DNA from: Lophius americanus
Lineage: Eukaryota; Chordata; Actinopteri; Lophiiformes; Lophiidae
Assembly: GCA_037951165.1 (NCBI GenBank)
Contig: JBBDHG010000019.1
Location: 11,944,001 to 12,008,000 of the forward strand
Direction: 5' to 3'
DNA: 64,000 nt
How positions within the stretch are numbered: position 1 is the stretch's first letter; each line of letters opens with the position of its first letter. Positions 23,801 to 38,028 of the stretch are shown here, piece after piece. The position numbers were made by a program, and so were the translations under genes. Under the pieces are notes generated by a model, which was not told the origin of the DNA, made no database searches, and saw only the letters and a program-made list of their open reading frames with translations.

Positions 23801-26800
23801 TAACAGTATTATAAGAAGGAGATCTACGCATCAAAAAACAGGTAGCAGTTGTAGAACGGTGGTGAAAGGAGTTGCAATTATCAAAGAGGTGACATGTTTC
23901 TTTTTAACTTTCATGTTTTAGATGGTTATCAGAGACTCCGCTGCTGCACGTGTCAAATAGGCATTGAAAACAAATGTCGAACCAACTGGCTCCCCTCGAT
24001 GTGAAGGAGCAGTGACTATCTCCCCTACTCTAGACGAAGGACGGCTGCTTGTATCTTGAACGACGTAAAGTCGCAATGCAATAGTGCCTGAAGTATAAAC
24101 CTAAATGAAGCTTCTGTGGGATCCTCAATAGGATCTTACTATATAACAATATAAACTAAAAAGTGACAGAGGGCCAACCTCTCATTTAAATGAACTCACA
24201 GCGCCACCTGCTGGTGTGGGAGCCAACCTTCTATGAATATTTCTGAGAAACACCTGTCCACAGGATTGGGAATATCACAAGTTGTGTGTGTGTAATCATC
24301 AATCAATTATATAATCAACTCAGAACAAATGCATGGTGCTATGTCAGATCACCGTTTTAATATTCCTACTAGAAGATCTGTAGGATACTTGGAACCACTG
24401 GCTACCGACTACAACATGATTTGTTTTTGGTTTTTTTTTACTAGTTAACTTCTGACTGAAAATAAGATCAATATTAAAAATAAACACAGAACTGTGTTGG
24501 GAATTCTCTATGCATCTCCACAATGTTTGCCGACACATCTTAAAACAAATTCTCAAAATATGCATCTTAAAATTGGTTCTGAATGTAATAAGCTATATCA
24601 CTGAGAGCTCATACCTCTGCTCTGCCTGTCATAGGACTCTGCGAGGAACTGACGAATTTTATCTGAAGGTATGGCAAAGGAGATGCCAGCCGTCACTTTC
24701 AATGTGTTGATCCCAATCACTTCGCCATCCTAAAACAGAAAACCTCAACTTAGTGACAAGTTATTATTATGCTGTAATTTTAAATGGATTTAAAAATTGT
24801 CTTGAGAATGTAAAAATGGGTTCTGTCTGCTACCGTAGTAAAATTATTGTTTACCAGATTGATCAGAGGACCACCAGAGTTACCGTACTGTGAAAAGTAA
24901 ATATATCAGTTATTATTTATGTCTTTTTGGAAAAACCACAAGTTGTGCAAAATAATGGTTGATCTTCATTCTCTTACATTGATGATGGCATCAGTCTGTA
25001 TGTAGTCCATGTCTGAGTTGCGAAGGCCCAATTCTCGGCCACCTCGTTGAGTAGTGCTGACGATACCTGTAGTAACTGTGTTCTGGAGGGAAAACGGACT
25101 GCCAATAGCAACGACAAACTCGCCCGGTCTCAGGTCTGATGAGCGGCCCAGCAACAGCACAGGAAGTTTTGTCTGTAGGTGAGTAATATTCAGATTACAG
25201 GAGGCACAAAAGACAAAAAAACGTGATTCATGAGGATTTGCTCCACAAAATATAGACCATCAAGGGCAAACAAATAAAACCTTTTTAAACTTAAGAAAAT
25301 AAATATGGGAAAAAGGCATATGCATTTGTTTATGTATATGTTCAGAAAAAAAGCTTCATTAGTCATGGTCATTATACATGGTTGTTTATAAAAATTAACC
25401 AACATGCATACGGTATATATCATCATAACTTTAATTCTATTCTGAACTCATGGGAAGTCAATTTAAACTAGCTGCAACTTCAGTTATTTTAATGAGCATT
25501 CACGAGTGCTTGTGGTCATGATTTTTATGAGTGGGCAGTATGAAAATAATAACAGTAAAACCATTAGTCTTCAGAGCTCAACCCACTTAGTGCCACATGG
25601 CCATTTTCCTACAAAAAAACAATTATTACTTATCCATCAGAGAGAAAAACAATCTCTATGCCAAACAACTCGACACAAAATTAGAAAATTCAAGATTTAA
25701 ATGCCTATTTGTTGGACTGGGATTATAGTCCATCTGTAGTCAATGTGCAAATCTGTAGTCAATGTGCAAAAACATTCCTAATGGGTGTAAGAATGTGAGT
25801 ATGTGCTGGAAAATTGACTACTTAAATCATAAATAAATCAATCATAAATACTTTTGGTTATGGCTATCCCTCTTACATTGAACAGTGGAACCCAGGCTAG
25901 TGCTTCTGCAGCAAAATAAGGATATATTTATCCATCGCAGTGACATTTTCCTTTTTTGAATACAATCTTCTCTGCTGAGAAGCCCGCAGTCAAAGCCGTT
26001 GAGCCGCCACATCACATTAACTCTCAAGGCACAGAAAAGGAACCGTTCCAAGTTTTCCTCCTGCGCCATCAATTTTGTTTACTCAGGATTATAAATAGAT
26101 TCCAGTAGAGGCTACAAGACAAAAGTGAGGATGTTTCATAGCATATGAATCACAAACCACATTATTCCCAGTCATAACGTAAAATGAAACTAATTGATAG
26201 CAGGCTCCTAACTAAAAAAAAAAAAGGAATCCTATTAAAAAAAATGAATAGGATTCCAAGAAAATACTCAACACAAACTTTCATTCCAGTTATCGGGAAG
26301 TAATAGTTATAGGCAATGCTTACGATGATAAAATTTTATTCGAAAATGATAAAGATAATAATCGTTCTCACTAAGGAAAAACACCTTTTTACTATTTACT
26401 AATACAAATTCCCGAGGCAGTGTTCTTCATTCATCTGGACTCACTTGAACATTATTGGTACGTTTGAAGTTAATATGGCACAGGCTCCAGAAGTGTGTAC
26501 AAAAGCCATGAGTATTAGGTGTGCTAACCAAATACACATGGCTTAACAATAGAATAGCAGCCTATATTATCACACCCCTGATCCTCGTCTCCATTCACAC
26601 TTCATATGAGACAAGGGTGAACCTAGAGAGAGAGAGGGGATCAGGTGGATGTGAGTCACATTCAGGACTCATGATCTCTGCCTGACAAAAGCATTATAAC
26701 AGTGATAGTGGTGTTACGGTGACTGCTCCTCTCGGTTGGAAACTAGTGTGTAGATATATTTTCTTGGCTGGACTGCATTTAATCCCGATGTTTTTTCATA

Positions 26801-29800
26801 GAGGGTATGGTATAGCTGCTTTTAGAAAAATATAGAGATCTATAGCAACACAATTCTTTTAAAAATCTATTCAGTTTAACGTATACCCCGACCAAAGTCT
26901 GATTAGCCTAATTCAAAACCAAAAGTCCTGTCAGCCAAATTTTATTTTACAATGTTTAAGTAATAAAAACCTAACCCAACCTTATTGCTGTTTAGCCCAT
27001 GGCCCATCCTGCCACCACATTTCAAGGATTTTCGTTCAGTGTTGTCTGTGTAATCCTGCTGACAAACCCAACGACCACAAAGCAAATGGACACAGTAAAG
27101 ATTTAGCATCCTTGGCGGGGTGAAAAAGCATGTACAAAAAGCTCTTGTGCACTGAAAACCAAACAGAAATTTGGAGATCCACAGGGGATCGTTCTCGCCC
27201 CCTTTATTTTTAAGATAAGATAAGATAAGATAAACCTTTATTAGTCCAACAACTGGGAAATTGCAGTGTTACAGCAGCAAGAGCATGTAACAGAATAACA
27301 TTATGTACAATTAAGTTAAATTAAATGTGCAGTTGTGGACATGTTGAATAGTGTATTGTCCCATAGTGCAAGTGAGGCGTGTGTGCGTGTTTGTGTGTGT
27401 GTGTGTTACTAGCAGTGCTGGTTAAATAGTCTGACTGCTGCAGGAAGGAAAGATCGGCGATATCGCTCCTTCACACACTTGGGTTGAAGGAGCCTGTCGC
27501 TGAAGGAGCTCTGACAGCTTGGCCATCATTTTCCTTTCTCCCACCTCCTGCACTGAGTCAGGAGGACATCCCAGGACCGAACTGGCCTTCCTGATTAGTT
27601 TGTCCAGTTTCCTCCTGTCAGCAGCTGAGATGCTGCTGCCCCAGCAGACAACTCCATAAAAGATGGACGACACCACCGCAGAGTCATAGAAGGTCTTCAG
27701 GAGCACCCCCTGCACTCCAAAAGACCTCAGTCTCCTCAGCAGATACAGTCGGCTCTGACCCTTTTTATAGAGTGCCGTGGAGTTGTGAGTCCAGTCCAGT
27801 TTATTGTTCAGGTAAACGCTAAGGTACTTGTAGGACGTGACCATCTCAATGTCCATTCCCTGGATGTTCACCGGTGTGGGGGGGGGGGGATGTGCCTGCG
27901 GAAGTCCACCACCAGTTCCTTGGTCTTACCCTCGTTGATCTTGAGGTGGTTCCACTGTCACCAGTGAATGAAGTCCTGCGTCAGTCCTCTGTACTCCTTG
28001 TCGTCCCCGTCTGTGATGAGACCGACTATTGCGGAGTCATCAGAGAACTTCTGCAGGTGACACTTGGGTGAGTTGTAGGAGAAGTCTGCAGTGTAGAGCG
28101 TGAAGAGGAACGATGCCAGGATCGTTCCCTGTGGGGCCCCCGTACTCTAGACAACCACGTCTGACACACAGTCCCGAGTCCTCACATACTGTGGATTGTT
28201 GGTCAGGTAGTCAAGGATCCAGGATGCGAGGTGCTCATCTACTCCGGTCAGTTCCAGTTTGTCCCTCAGAAGCGTGGGCTGGATGGTGTTGAAAGCACTG
28301 GAGAAATCAAAGAACATGATCCTCATGGTGCTTCCAGGCTTCTCTAGGTGAGAGAGAGTTCGGTGAAGCAGGAAGATGATGGCATCGTCCATCCCGATGT
28401 TACCTGGTACGCAAACTGAAGGGGTCCATCGACAGGCTGACTAGTGGGCGGAGATGACCAAGGACCAGTCGCTCCAGGGTCTTCATCAGGTGGGATGTTA
28501 ATGCCACCGGCCTGTGGCTGTGCTGTGCTGTGTCTGAAACCCAGTACTCTGCTACCTCACTGAACGCCATTTGTGTATCTGATAATTATCATCGGACTAA
28601 ACACCATGTGTGTTCCTTTAATAGCCCTACTGAACATCTGCACCTAGCTATTTTACATTTGCACCTGGACAGCTGTTACACATCTGCACCCGGACAACTT
28701 TTTTACATCTGTAACTGGACTATTTTATATTATATATGCCATTATCGATCTGACTGTTTCCTTTTCTTTTCTTTACATATTTGCATGCCTTTATTGTATC
28801 TTAACTTACATGTGTATTGTTTTTTCAGAATATCTTTATGCTGGAGCTGCTGCAGCTACTGAAATTCCCCTTCAGGTGATTAATAAAGTTTTTCTATTCT
28901 ATACTATTCTATTCTTCTTTTGATAGGCAACTTTATTGCCTCACATTGCTGTTGTGCTTTAACTTTCTCCCTCCAAACTCACCAATGTAATCGTATCTGC
29001 AAAATTCCCTAGTGGTTCGATAAGAAGGAGCATTAAGTCATCAAATTAAACTAAGGATTGGTGGACAATTTTTTTGACTTTACCGAAAACCTCATTCAAT
29101 TTGCACATAAAAAATTCCAGACCATTTTCCATCCTTTGTTACTGGAGCTGGGTTTTGTTTATGCTAATATTAGGTCTGTAAACTAAACTCCCAATATTTG
29201 AAATTTGTTAAATTAACAGCCACATCACTTCCGAATTTACTGATTTAGACCAAGAAATTGCTCTACTTTGGTCAGTGCATGACCTCCGACTGTATTGTGA
29301 AGGCTTAACTATGGTCACCTAAGGTCTCTTGTTCCTTTCAAACAGATGCTTTCAAAACAGGGAACATACTTTTATTTTTAAAAGTTATAGAGAGTGAGAG
29401 ATTGGTGGTTGGAGCGGACTTCATTGGGCATGTTGGTCAAAGGAACAGAGGAGTTGATGGGTAGGTGTGGTGTTAAGGACAGGAATGTGGGAGGTCAGAT
29501 GATGGTATATTTTGCGAAGGATGGAAATGGCTGTGGTGAAGTTGAGGAAGGAAGGTGAAGAATGTATAAGTACTTTGGGTCCACTGTCCAGAGAAAAATG
29601 GTAAAGAAGCGAGAGCAAGCAGGGCGTAGTGGGCACAGAAGAGTATCTGTAATTATCTGTGACAGAAGATTTGCAGAAAGAGTTAAGGGAAATGTTGGCA
29701 ACAGGGCAGTGAGACCAGAAGTTGTTTCCGGATGTGGTGAAAGAGGACATGCAGTTGGTCGATGTGCCAGAGGATGATGCAGAGCATAGGGCAGTATGGA

Positions 29801-32800
29801 AACAGCTGAGTCGCCATGGTTATACTTCTTACATCCAAACTGTTACCTTTGCAGTTTCTCTAATGCAGAAAATGGGACAGCACCCATGATATACATAACA
29901 TCAAGTCAGAAGATCAGAGAGTCGGGCTGAGGGGCTGGAGAACGTCTGTGTATTTGTCTATGAGCCTGTGCCACATTTATGTGCACTGACTGTGCATATT
30001 TGGTAATGGGGAATATAAATAAACAGATAAGTCTAAGAATACTGAAACTCTGCAGTGAGCTAGGGTTAACAGTAGGTAACGTCAACATGTCCAAATCACA
30101 CTGTCTAAAGCATACCCTTGCTGCCACCACGGAAACCACTATAATTTCCATAAGTTTGTTGGGACGGTCTTTACTCTGTAAGAGCAAACATATGTTACTG
30201 AGTTGCATGTATATGTTCCACAGTGTGGAATTCTGCATGAGAGCTCAGAGGACTTGAGGGCGTCTTGGTTCCTTCTATACACCACAAAACTTTAAACTGC
30301 ACTACTAACACTTATTCTTGGACGGAAATTCTCTTTTACGTAACATATCAGATATGGATTACTTTAAATGGTATTTAAAGTTTCACTGTCCTCTAACATT
30401 TTCAGCATTTCCCTTCATATGTTTTGCGTATAAAGGGAAATGTTACATCAGTTAAAGGATGCTTAAACCCTTGCACTGCGCATGTCAAATAATAGTGGTA
30501 AGGGTGAAAATGTGATGCAGGTGAGGAGAACGGGAGACTCTGGATTCTCTAGAAGTATCAGAGTGGGTCCCTGGATTTCAATGGAAATACCCAAGTAAAG
30601 TATAAGAACTTCAAAACTCTTAGTAAGAACAGATTATACAGTAAGTGGATTGGTATCCTAACACTGGGGTAAGACCATGATCTCTAGGACTCAAACCCAA
30701 ATTTAGATAGCCAGCTATTGTTGCTTATGTATTAAAAAATGTTTGGTAAGGCCGTCTGAACACTCCTCAAAACCTCCATTGGTTCAATCAATTTGTTCAA
30801 TCATCTAACTATAGCCACGGTTGACTTGAAATGTTTCTATCATGCAGCTAAAATGATGTCATCGACTGGGAGACTGAAACATATTTGGGCAAGCTGCTTT
30901 CTGTCCACTGAGCTTGGAAAACAATTACACAGCCAAGAAGTAGGCCAAGACAAACTCCACGAAGACCTAGTTGGACTGGATTCAACTGTAAGCTCCAGCA
31001 TGGGAACCATTTTGGCCAGAGGGACAAGAGATGAAGGAGAGCGCATGGATTTTGAGGCGGGGACGATGTGAGTCCTTTCCCATCTGTTTGTCTGTGAAAG
31101 GACAGTGTTCACATTTCCAATAACAACTGAGAGGGCCATCCACATCTCTGCAAAAAATGGTCTTAAAACAGCTGATTTGAATAATTGAATGTTAATGTGT
31201 CTGTGAGTGTTGTTCATTTAGGAAATGTTGACCATTTTTTCACTTCCTGGGGAAACATTTGGCCTTCCAAATGAAGCTGATCAACAGATAAAGATAAATG
31301 CAGGAAATATTTCTATATATAGGCACATTCCTTCTTATCCTTTCTGTGTATAAACAAACACACTTACACACTCATATTTAAATAGTATTTCAGTCCAAAT
31401 AGACACAGAAGATTCAAGATTGCACACAGTAGTCTATGCAGTTCAAAATAGTAACAGTGGCAAATCACAACTCAACATTTAAAGGAATGTTATGAATTTC
31501 CATACATCATGTTATGTCAGCATCAGCCTTTGTAGTGTGCAAATGTTCCACAAAACTGTTCAAATGGTGCTTAGAGCAATATATACTTGGACAAGCAACA
31601 GGGAGGATAGATTTATTGATCTGTGAATGAGGGATGACTCACGTGTTTGGCTAATAACTCTGTCTCAGGTAACACACTTAGTTGTAGTTTTGCGTAACCT
31701 TCCATAAGCCCCCCCTAATAAATCCACTAACACTTTGAACTTTGACTGGTTCTCAGAAGAGAGATGGAAATGTAAAGACATAAGTTGCCACCCTTCTTCA
31801 GCCCTCATCCATTCCTTTACCAAGCAATGATGTCTGCATACATGGGGAATTCCTGTAGTATGAGCCTACAAGAGTATCGCCACCATCACTAATTCACTTT
31901 TCTGTGTGGTGATAAATAAATGCGGATATACAACCATTGACACTAGTTTCCTGTGTAAGATAGCATCACTCCGACACAACAAGGTGATTGGAATAAAACT
32001 GCTGCTCCTTCATATCGAGAGGAGGCAGCAGGTTAGGTTTAGGTCACCTCAACCGCCTGGTTAGATTCAGGAAGAAATCATAATGTGGGATAAAATACAA
32101 GCAAAGAGGAAATGAGAACCAGTCAATCACAGCAGAGCGGGGCCTTGTGAAACTATTTTGATTGATTTCTTACCATTTATCTAACTCGTAAAGGGCCGTC
32201 TTACTATAAAGTGTCTTTGGTTTGATTTTGAACAAAGTCATTTATTAATACATTCCCTAATTCATTGTAAAAAACAAAAACAACTAAAAGCTAATAAAGC
32301 CATGTTTAAGGACTGCCCTGCCCATAAAGTAAAATTATTTGAAATGCTATCCATGTTGAGTACATCTGAGTGTTTTGAAGTAGTTCCACTTCAAGAGCGA
32401 TGGTTGCTTCCAAGCCTGAGGGCGGTCTAATTAAGCTGATATAATTAAATAATTATCCTTCAGTCAAATCAGTGAGCTGTCAGGAGTGAGTCTTTAAAGG
32501 TCAAAACCAACACATCCAAGTCACCATAAGCACTTCTAAGTACATGTGACTGTGTTCAAGCTCTGAGTTAGCGACTTAAAAAAATCTCAATCACTATCTG
32601 CGTACATCTTCACAACGCAATTGCCTCTTCACACAGTATATTAATTATTCCATTACCTCTCCTGGATAATATTTCCAGGCCTCAACCCCATTGCTCAGTC
32701 TTTCTCTACCCCATACTTTCTCTTCTCTTTTCTTTCTCACATTTCTCTTCCCCCAGCACTCGACACAACTTATCCCCTTCCCTTTCCCTTCTGACACTCA

Positions 32801-35800
32801 AGCTGCTGGAGACAGACTAATGTATTCCCCAGAGCAGAGGGGTAGACCACAGCCCCAGGAAGGGACTGGCCCTTGCTACCAATAAAATCCAATTTTGCAG
32901 AGCAGAGGGAAGATAAAGAGGAGAGAACCCAGTCATTACACTTAGGGAAAACTTGACAGGGAAATTTTCCCTCATAAACCAGTACAATAGGGTAAGGGAG
33001 ATTCAAAATATATATTCAGTGCCAGTCAGGATTGTATTGAATGTGGGTATATACTCACATTAGGAAACTTTGCGGCCAAGCAGCCAAAACTACTCTTTAA
33101 AATGCCAATGATGTTGTTATGGTTTGGATGCATCAATTCTTTATCTTGCATTTCTCTTTAACTCTCCATGTGTTTCCATGTCAACTCAAGAGTATTTCAT
33201 TTGATTTTACCAAAGGTTCATAGCCATCAAAAATGTGGAGTTAATATTTGTAATGGGGTCTTTATTAGGCTTCAAAAAATGAAGACTTAACATTTGATTT
33301 GAGACTTGACTTTCCTAAACAACGACCTAAACAGAGAGTTGGAGGCAAAACCGGGAAAAAGATAAATAACACAAACTAACATCCACCCAAACATATAAAC
33401 ACATCTAACACTCAGCTTATCAACTTACATTGATCAGCCATCACTATACTCAGTAGACTTTCTTTGGCTGCAAAATCATCTCTGAGATGCGTCTTCTCAC
33501 ACCGTCCAATCAGATTCCGTGTAAATTTTTTCAGCAATATGTGCTACAGTAGCTTTTCTAATGGGGAGGATAATTCCTGAGACCACCTTGGTATGTAGGG
33601 CGACCTGGGATGTCTGTAAAACTAGGTTAGTTTATCATTATTGTACATTACTACCTCCTATTTGAGCTCTCAGGAGAAGAGGCATGTTTATATGAGCAAC
33701 ATGATGGATTCTAGGACAAACAACAGATTTTCAGGTAAGAAAGTATTTTTTTTAATCAAAATTGTTTCGTCGCGTGATTGTTATATAGTAAATCTAATGG
33801 GATGACTAAGCTAAACTAAAGAAGTAGTGTCTAGAGTAAAATTTACGGTTGAGCATTTTTAATAACCTAAAAACTGACATGGCAAACAAAGTCATGGCTT
33901 AGTTGGGGATAGTTGCAACAGTTAATTAAAAATGTTACAAACCTCACCTTATGGTCCTTTTAAGAAGATTATAAACACAGTTGGTGACGCATGGATCATA
34001 ATGACTCCTGCCAAACTAATGTCAATCTATGACATCCAAAGCTTAGTCCTCTACCCTACCCAGGTTTAAGAAAGAAAAAAGGTGATTTGGAAAAGGTATG
34101 AAAAATAAAAAGATAAAAAAAAGAGTATAAACCTGCCGCCTGGAAAGGAACGAAAGAAAAAAACAAATTAAACAACGAAAAAGCCCAAGCACGATGGAGA
34201 TGAGGATTTTCACCCTTCTGATGATGAGAATATCTGCACTGTGAGCAGGAAACACAAATTCAAGGCCAAAAGACCTTTGGTTCAAGTCTGTACATTGCCA
34301 GTTCTGGGCATTTACCACAACTGTGAGAGTGATTGAACTCCTATGTGACAAATACACAGCCCGGAATAGATTCCACGCACACACAAACAAGTTTTTGCAC
34401 TAAGTTTTCCAGGTTTTGGAAGTTTTTATAAGACATGTGTAAATTGTGTATTTGTCTCTTTAAATTCTTACTTCGTTCAAAACTTGTTAACTTTGAAAAA
34501 AAGTGATAATTATATATTCCTCCAAGAAAGTTCTGAAATACATTGCAACTGCGTCACTGACACCACTGTTATGTGAGACACGCACATTAATGAAGACAGG
34601 GATACTCCTGCTCCCTTTATTCAAAAATGTTTTTTCGTTTCTATTCAATAAAGTTATTACACAAATAGGATTATTTGTTTCTTATTTCAATGAATTATAT
34701 ATCATTGTTACATCTATCGCCAGTTAATGTTATAACTCACCCCAGTAGTGGGCTACTACCCACTGCAGACCGGGACCACCCAACAAGCCTAGCAGTTTTG
34801 GAAAAACCCTGACCCATCTAGCCATCACTATTTGACCTCTGTCAGTCAGACACACATTAACTTCAAGGACCAATTCCATAAAGAGCTCGGTCTAGACCTC
34901 TCTTTCTGGAAAGCACCTTGAGACAACAGTTGTTGTGAATTGCCGTTTTATAAATAAAGATTGATTGACTTTATCTGTCAGTGGTTACAATGTATGGCTG
35001 ATTGGTGTATAGTTTGGGTCTTAGATCCGGCTGCCACTAAGCAACATCATTCATAATCAATCATTTTAAATGTATTGTAGTTTTTTGTCATAAAACACTT
35101 GTCATCAGATATAATGTTTTGTCCTTCAGTTAGACATCCAAAAATATTAACTTTACCCTAATGTGACGACAAGGGAAAAGCCGATTTTCACTTTAAAAAG
35201 CATAAAAAATTATTTTAATTTATCATTTATAAAAATAGTAAAATGAAGAAGATATCTTTTATCAATCTCCTGCAACAGAGTTCAATAATGACTGAACTCC
35301 ACATTCTTTCTTCACCAGCTGATATGTTTTACAGTATCTTTATTAATGAAATTTTGACTTCACATAACATTCTGTACAGCAAATGAAAAAACTGTATCAC
35401 TCCAAAAAGAGTTTGAGATTATTTAAATCACCATAATAATCAAGCAAGTAAAGTAACTATTATTATTAAAAGTTTCGACATATAATTGCTGTGTCATCTC
35501 AAAGATCAGTAGTCTTACTCCAAAAGGCAAACATGATGAGATCTTTTAACTTGACTCTGACTCTAGATTTTATTTTGAACAGCACTCTCTGCTTTCTATC
35601 CCGCATTAAAGTTAAGTAAAGGAAGAATATTTCATAGCTGAAGGCTGTACTGTGGCTTTTACTTTAGGTACTGAAATAAAATACCTGTATCTATAGGATT
35701 TAATGGCTTTGTTTTCCCTTTTAATGTGATCCACAATGACAGCATTGCTTCAGCGTAATCATTAAAACCCAGCCATCCTCTAATTGTATCACACACACAT

Positions 35801-37997
35801 ACACACAGACACACACTTGCACACACACCAATGCGCCATCATTAGTACAGAAACCAGCTCCATATAAATCTTTGGGTCAAAGTAGAAAGGTCTTTTGGGT
35901 TTAATCGCTGAATCATGGTCTGGATGAGTCAGTCAGTCTAACTTCGGACAATGACTTACATTCTTTAACAAAACAAGAAAAAAACAAACTTCCCTGTTTG
36001 TTTACCAAACAGTGAAGTCATTTGGAAAAACATTTTTCATGGCTTCCTCTACAAAGGATGAGTTATTATTGAATCTACACTGCACAAAGCCAAGCGCAAT
36101 TCATGAGCCCGTGATGCAAACAAGCACCGGAAAGGCCCCTAAATGAAGCCTGTCATCAGCAGATGGAGCAGCTTTTATCTTAGGATGAGCAAAAACAAAG
36201 CATCCATCACTGCTCACATCGTCGGGGCAAACAAAACCTGACGGTTCGACAATTGTAATTCTTTGTATTACACCTTCTGTTACTTTCATGAACATCTATT
36301 AGGGGCCGGGTCCCCCCCGTCAATAGGCCTTGGTGCTCTGCCGCATATTCCTATACCTGACTGTTCACTGTGATTAGCATGTAATGTGTATCGCTTTAGT
36401 TCAGTAGACAGAGGAATAAACACAGACAGACTGAAAGCGTAAAGCTGCTCGTGAGAAAGTGGCGAAAGCTTCATCGGGTGTTGCGGCAGACTGATTTGTC
36501 TGAACACAGACATGATTTGACTGTCTGCCAACTGCTTGGAAGATTTATTGCACTACATTCCTACTTTGGTCACCGAATAATCTCCTTGAACATTTTAATG
36601 CTTGACTTTAATCTCCCAGCCTTCAGATTTCAGTCACAGTTTTATTGGTAAATTGAAGCAGTGACTATATGATTTGATCTTGTTACATTAACAAAGGCTG
36701 CAGAAAAAAAAATTTTTTTTCAGGTTCTCAATACAAGTAAGCCTTAAAGTTTTTGCTCAAATCTATAGTCCTCATCACAAAGCCGTGGCAATTATTGCTC
36801 TATAATATAAATTTATAGAATTGTTGACAGAATTATTTTTCAATCCATCATAGAAAGTGAAAAGCAAACATTTGTACCGACCCACATTTGTGGTTGTGAC
36901 AAGAAATTAATAAAATGTCAAATGTTCAAAATAGCAAAATATCCTGTTGCTGTAAATTGTTCGCCTAAAAATTTGATAGGATTGCATCTAATTCATATTC
37001 CCACGGCCATACAGACTCCTTACTAAAATGATGAGGTTGAAAGCTTTCTGTGATGTGTACCCTAAAAATACTGAGTCGTTTCTGTTTTCATTCTATAGGA
37101 AATCAACTTATTGACTTCTTTTTTTAAACTGGGTATAAATTTTGAATCATGTTTTAATTTTTGCAAATTCTTTGTCACACACAATTGGATATTCTTAATT
37201 GATGCTGGGATTCTGTCATTGAAATGTTCCCCATATTATTCTATTTGGGCTGCATGTTTGCATGAAAGGTGCAAAAAAACAAAGTTAAGTGTGCATTTGC
37301 CAAGAGTTAGATGAAAAGGTAGACACTCTGTATGTTAAATATCTCACTGTATCCCGGCGCCATTTAGCTTAGCCTCATTGTCAAGACAGACAGCAGAGGG
37401 TTTCCACTAGCCTGGCTCTGCTCTCTGTTCAGAAATGTAAAAATGACAAGATGTGTTTTTTGGCAGGCAATTATGGAATGTGTGCATGACATGTGACTGG
37501 TATTAATTCTTAATTTTACTTCCTTAATGGGAGATGAACAGAGTAGAATGGGTCAAACAGAAAAACAGTGGTTGTTCAGGCAAGGTTAAACATTTTACCC
37601 TTTAGGTGTCAGGACATCATCATCACCCTAACACTCATGTTCATTTTATGGCTTTCTAACTATATTCAGAATCCAAATCAGAAATACTAGTCTTTATTGA
37701 TGCCTGGGTGGACATTATTGCTCTTAATATTTGACTTTGACTGACCGGAGCCTCAATCTGGATGAGGGCGATGTCCGATTTCTCATCCACATCTTTGATT
37801 TTGGCATCATAGGAGCCGCCGCTCTTCAGCTCCACTTTCACCCGGTGCTTATTCGCCACGACATGGGCATTGGTAACAATCAGGCCATCTTCTGAAACAA
37901 CAAAGCCAGAACCACTGGCAACCGCAACTTCCCGCTTGGAATAGGTCATCCTGTGAGAAGGAGGAGATGGTGGGACTGAGTAAGAGGGAAGTACGAG

Positions 37998-38028
<31 letters not shown>

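Larger units (their letters stand above)
25173..37745 (-). other. htra1 intron 3, 12.6 kb, repeat-filled
   Basis: It holds two non-LTR retroelement remnants (27205-28920), an internally deleted LINE (29395-29812) and a Tc1-like element with a nested LINE tail (33427-35014). I recognise no exon of another gene. Confidence 0.75.

Noticed and set aside
30793..31217. Opposed plus and minus ORFs (92 and 125 residues) in htra1 intron 3
   Set aside because: Neither resembles a known protein; no convincing exon boundaries. Cannot be supported as a gene.
34043..34390. 115-residue minus-strand ORF
   Set aside because: Falls within the inverted-end Tc1-like element, but does not match its transposase well; not a host gene.
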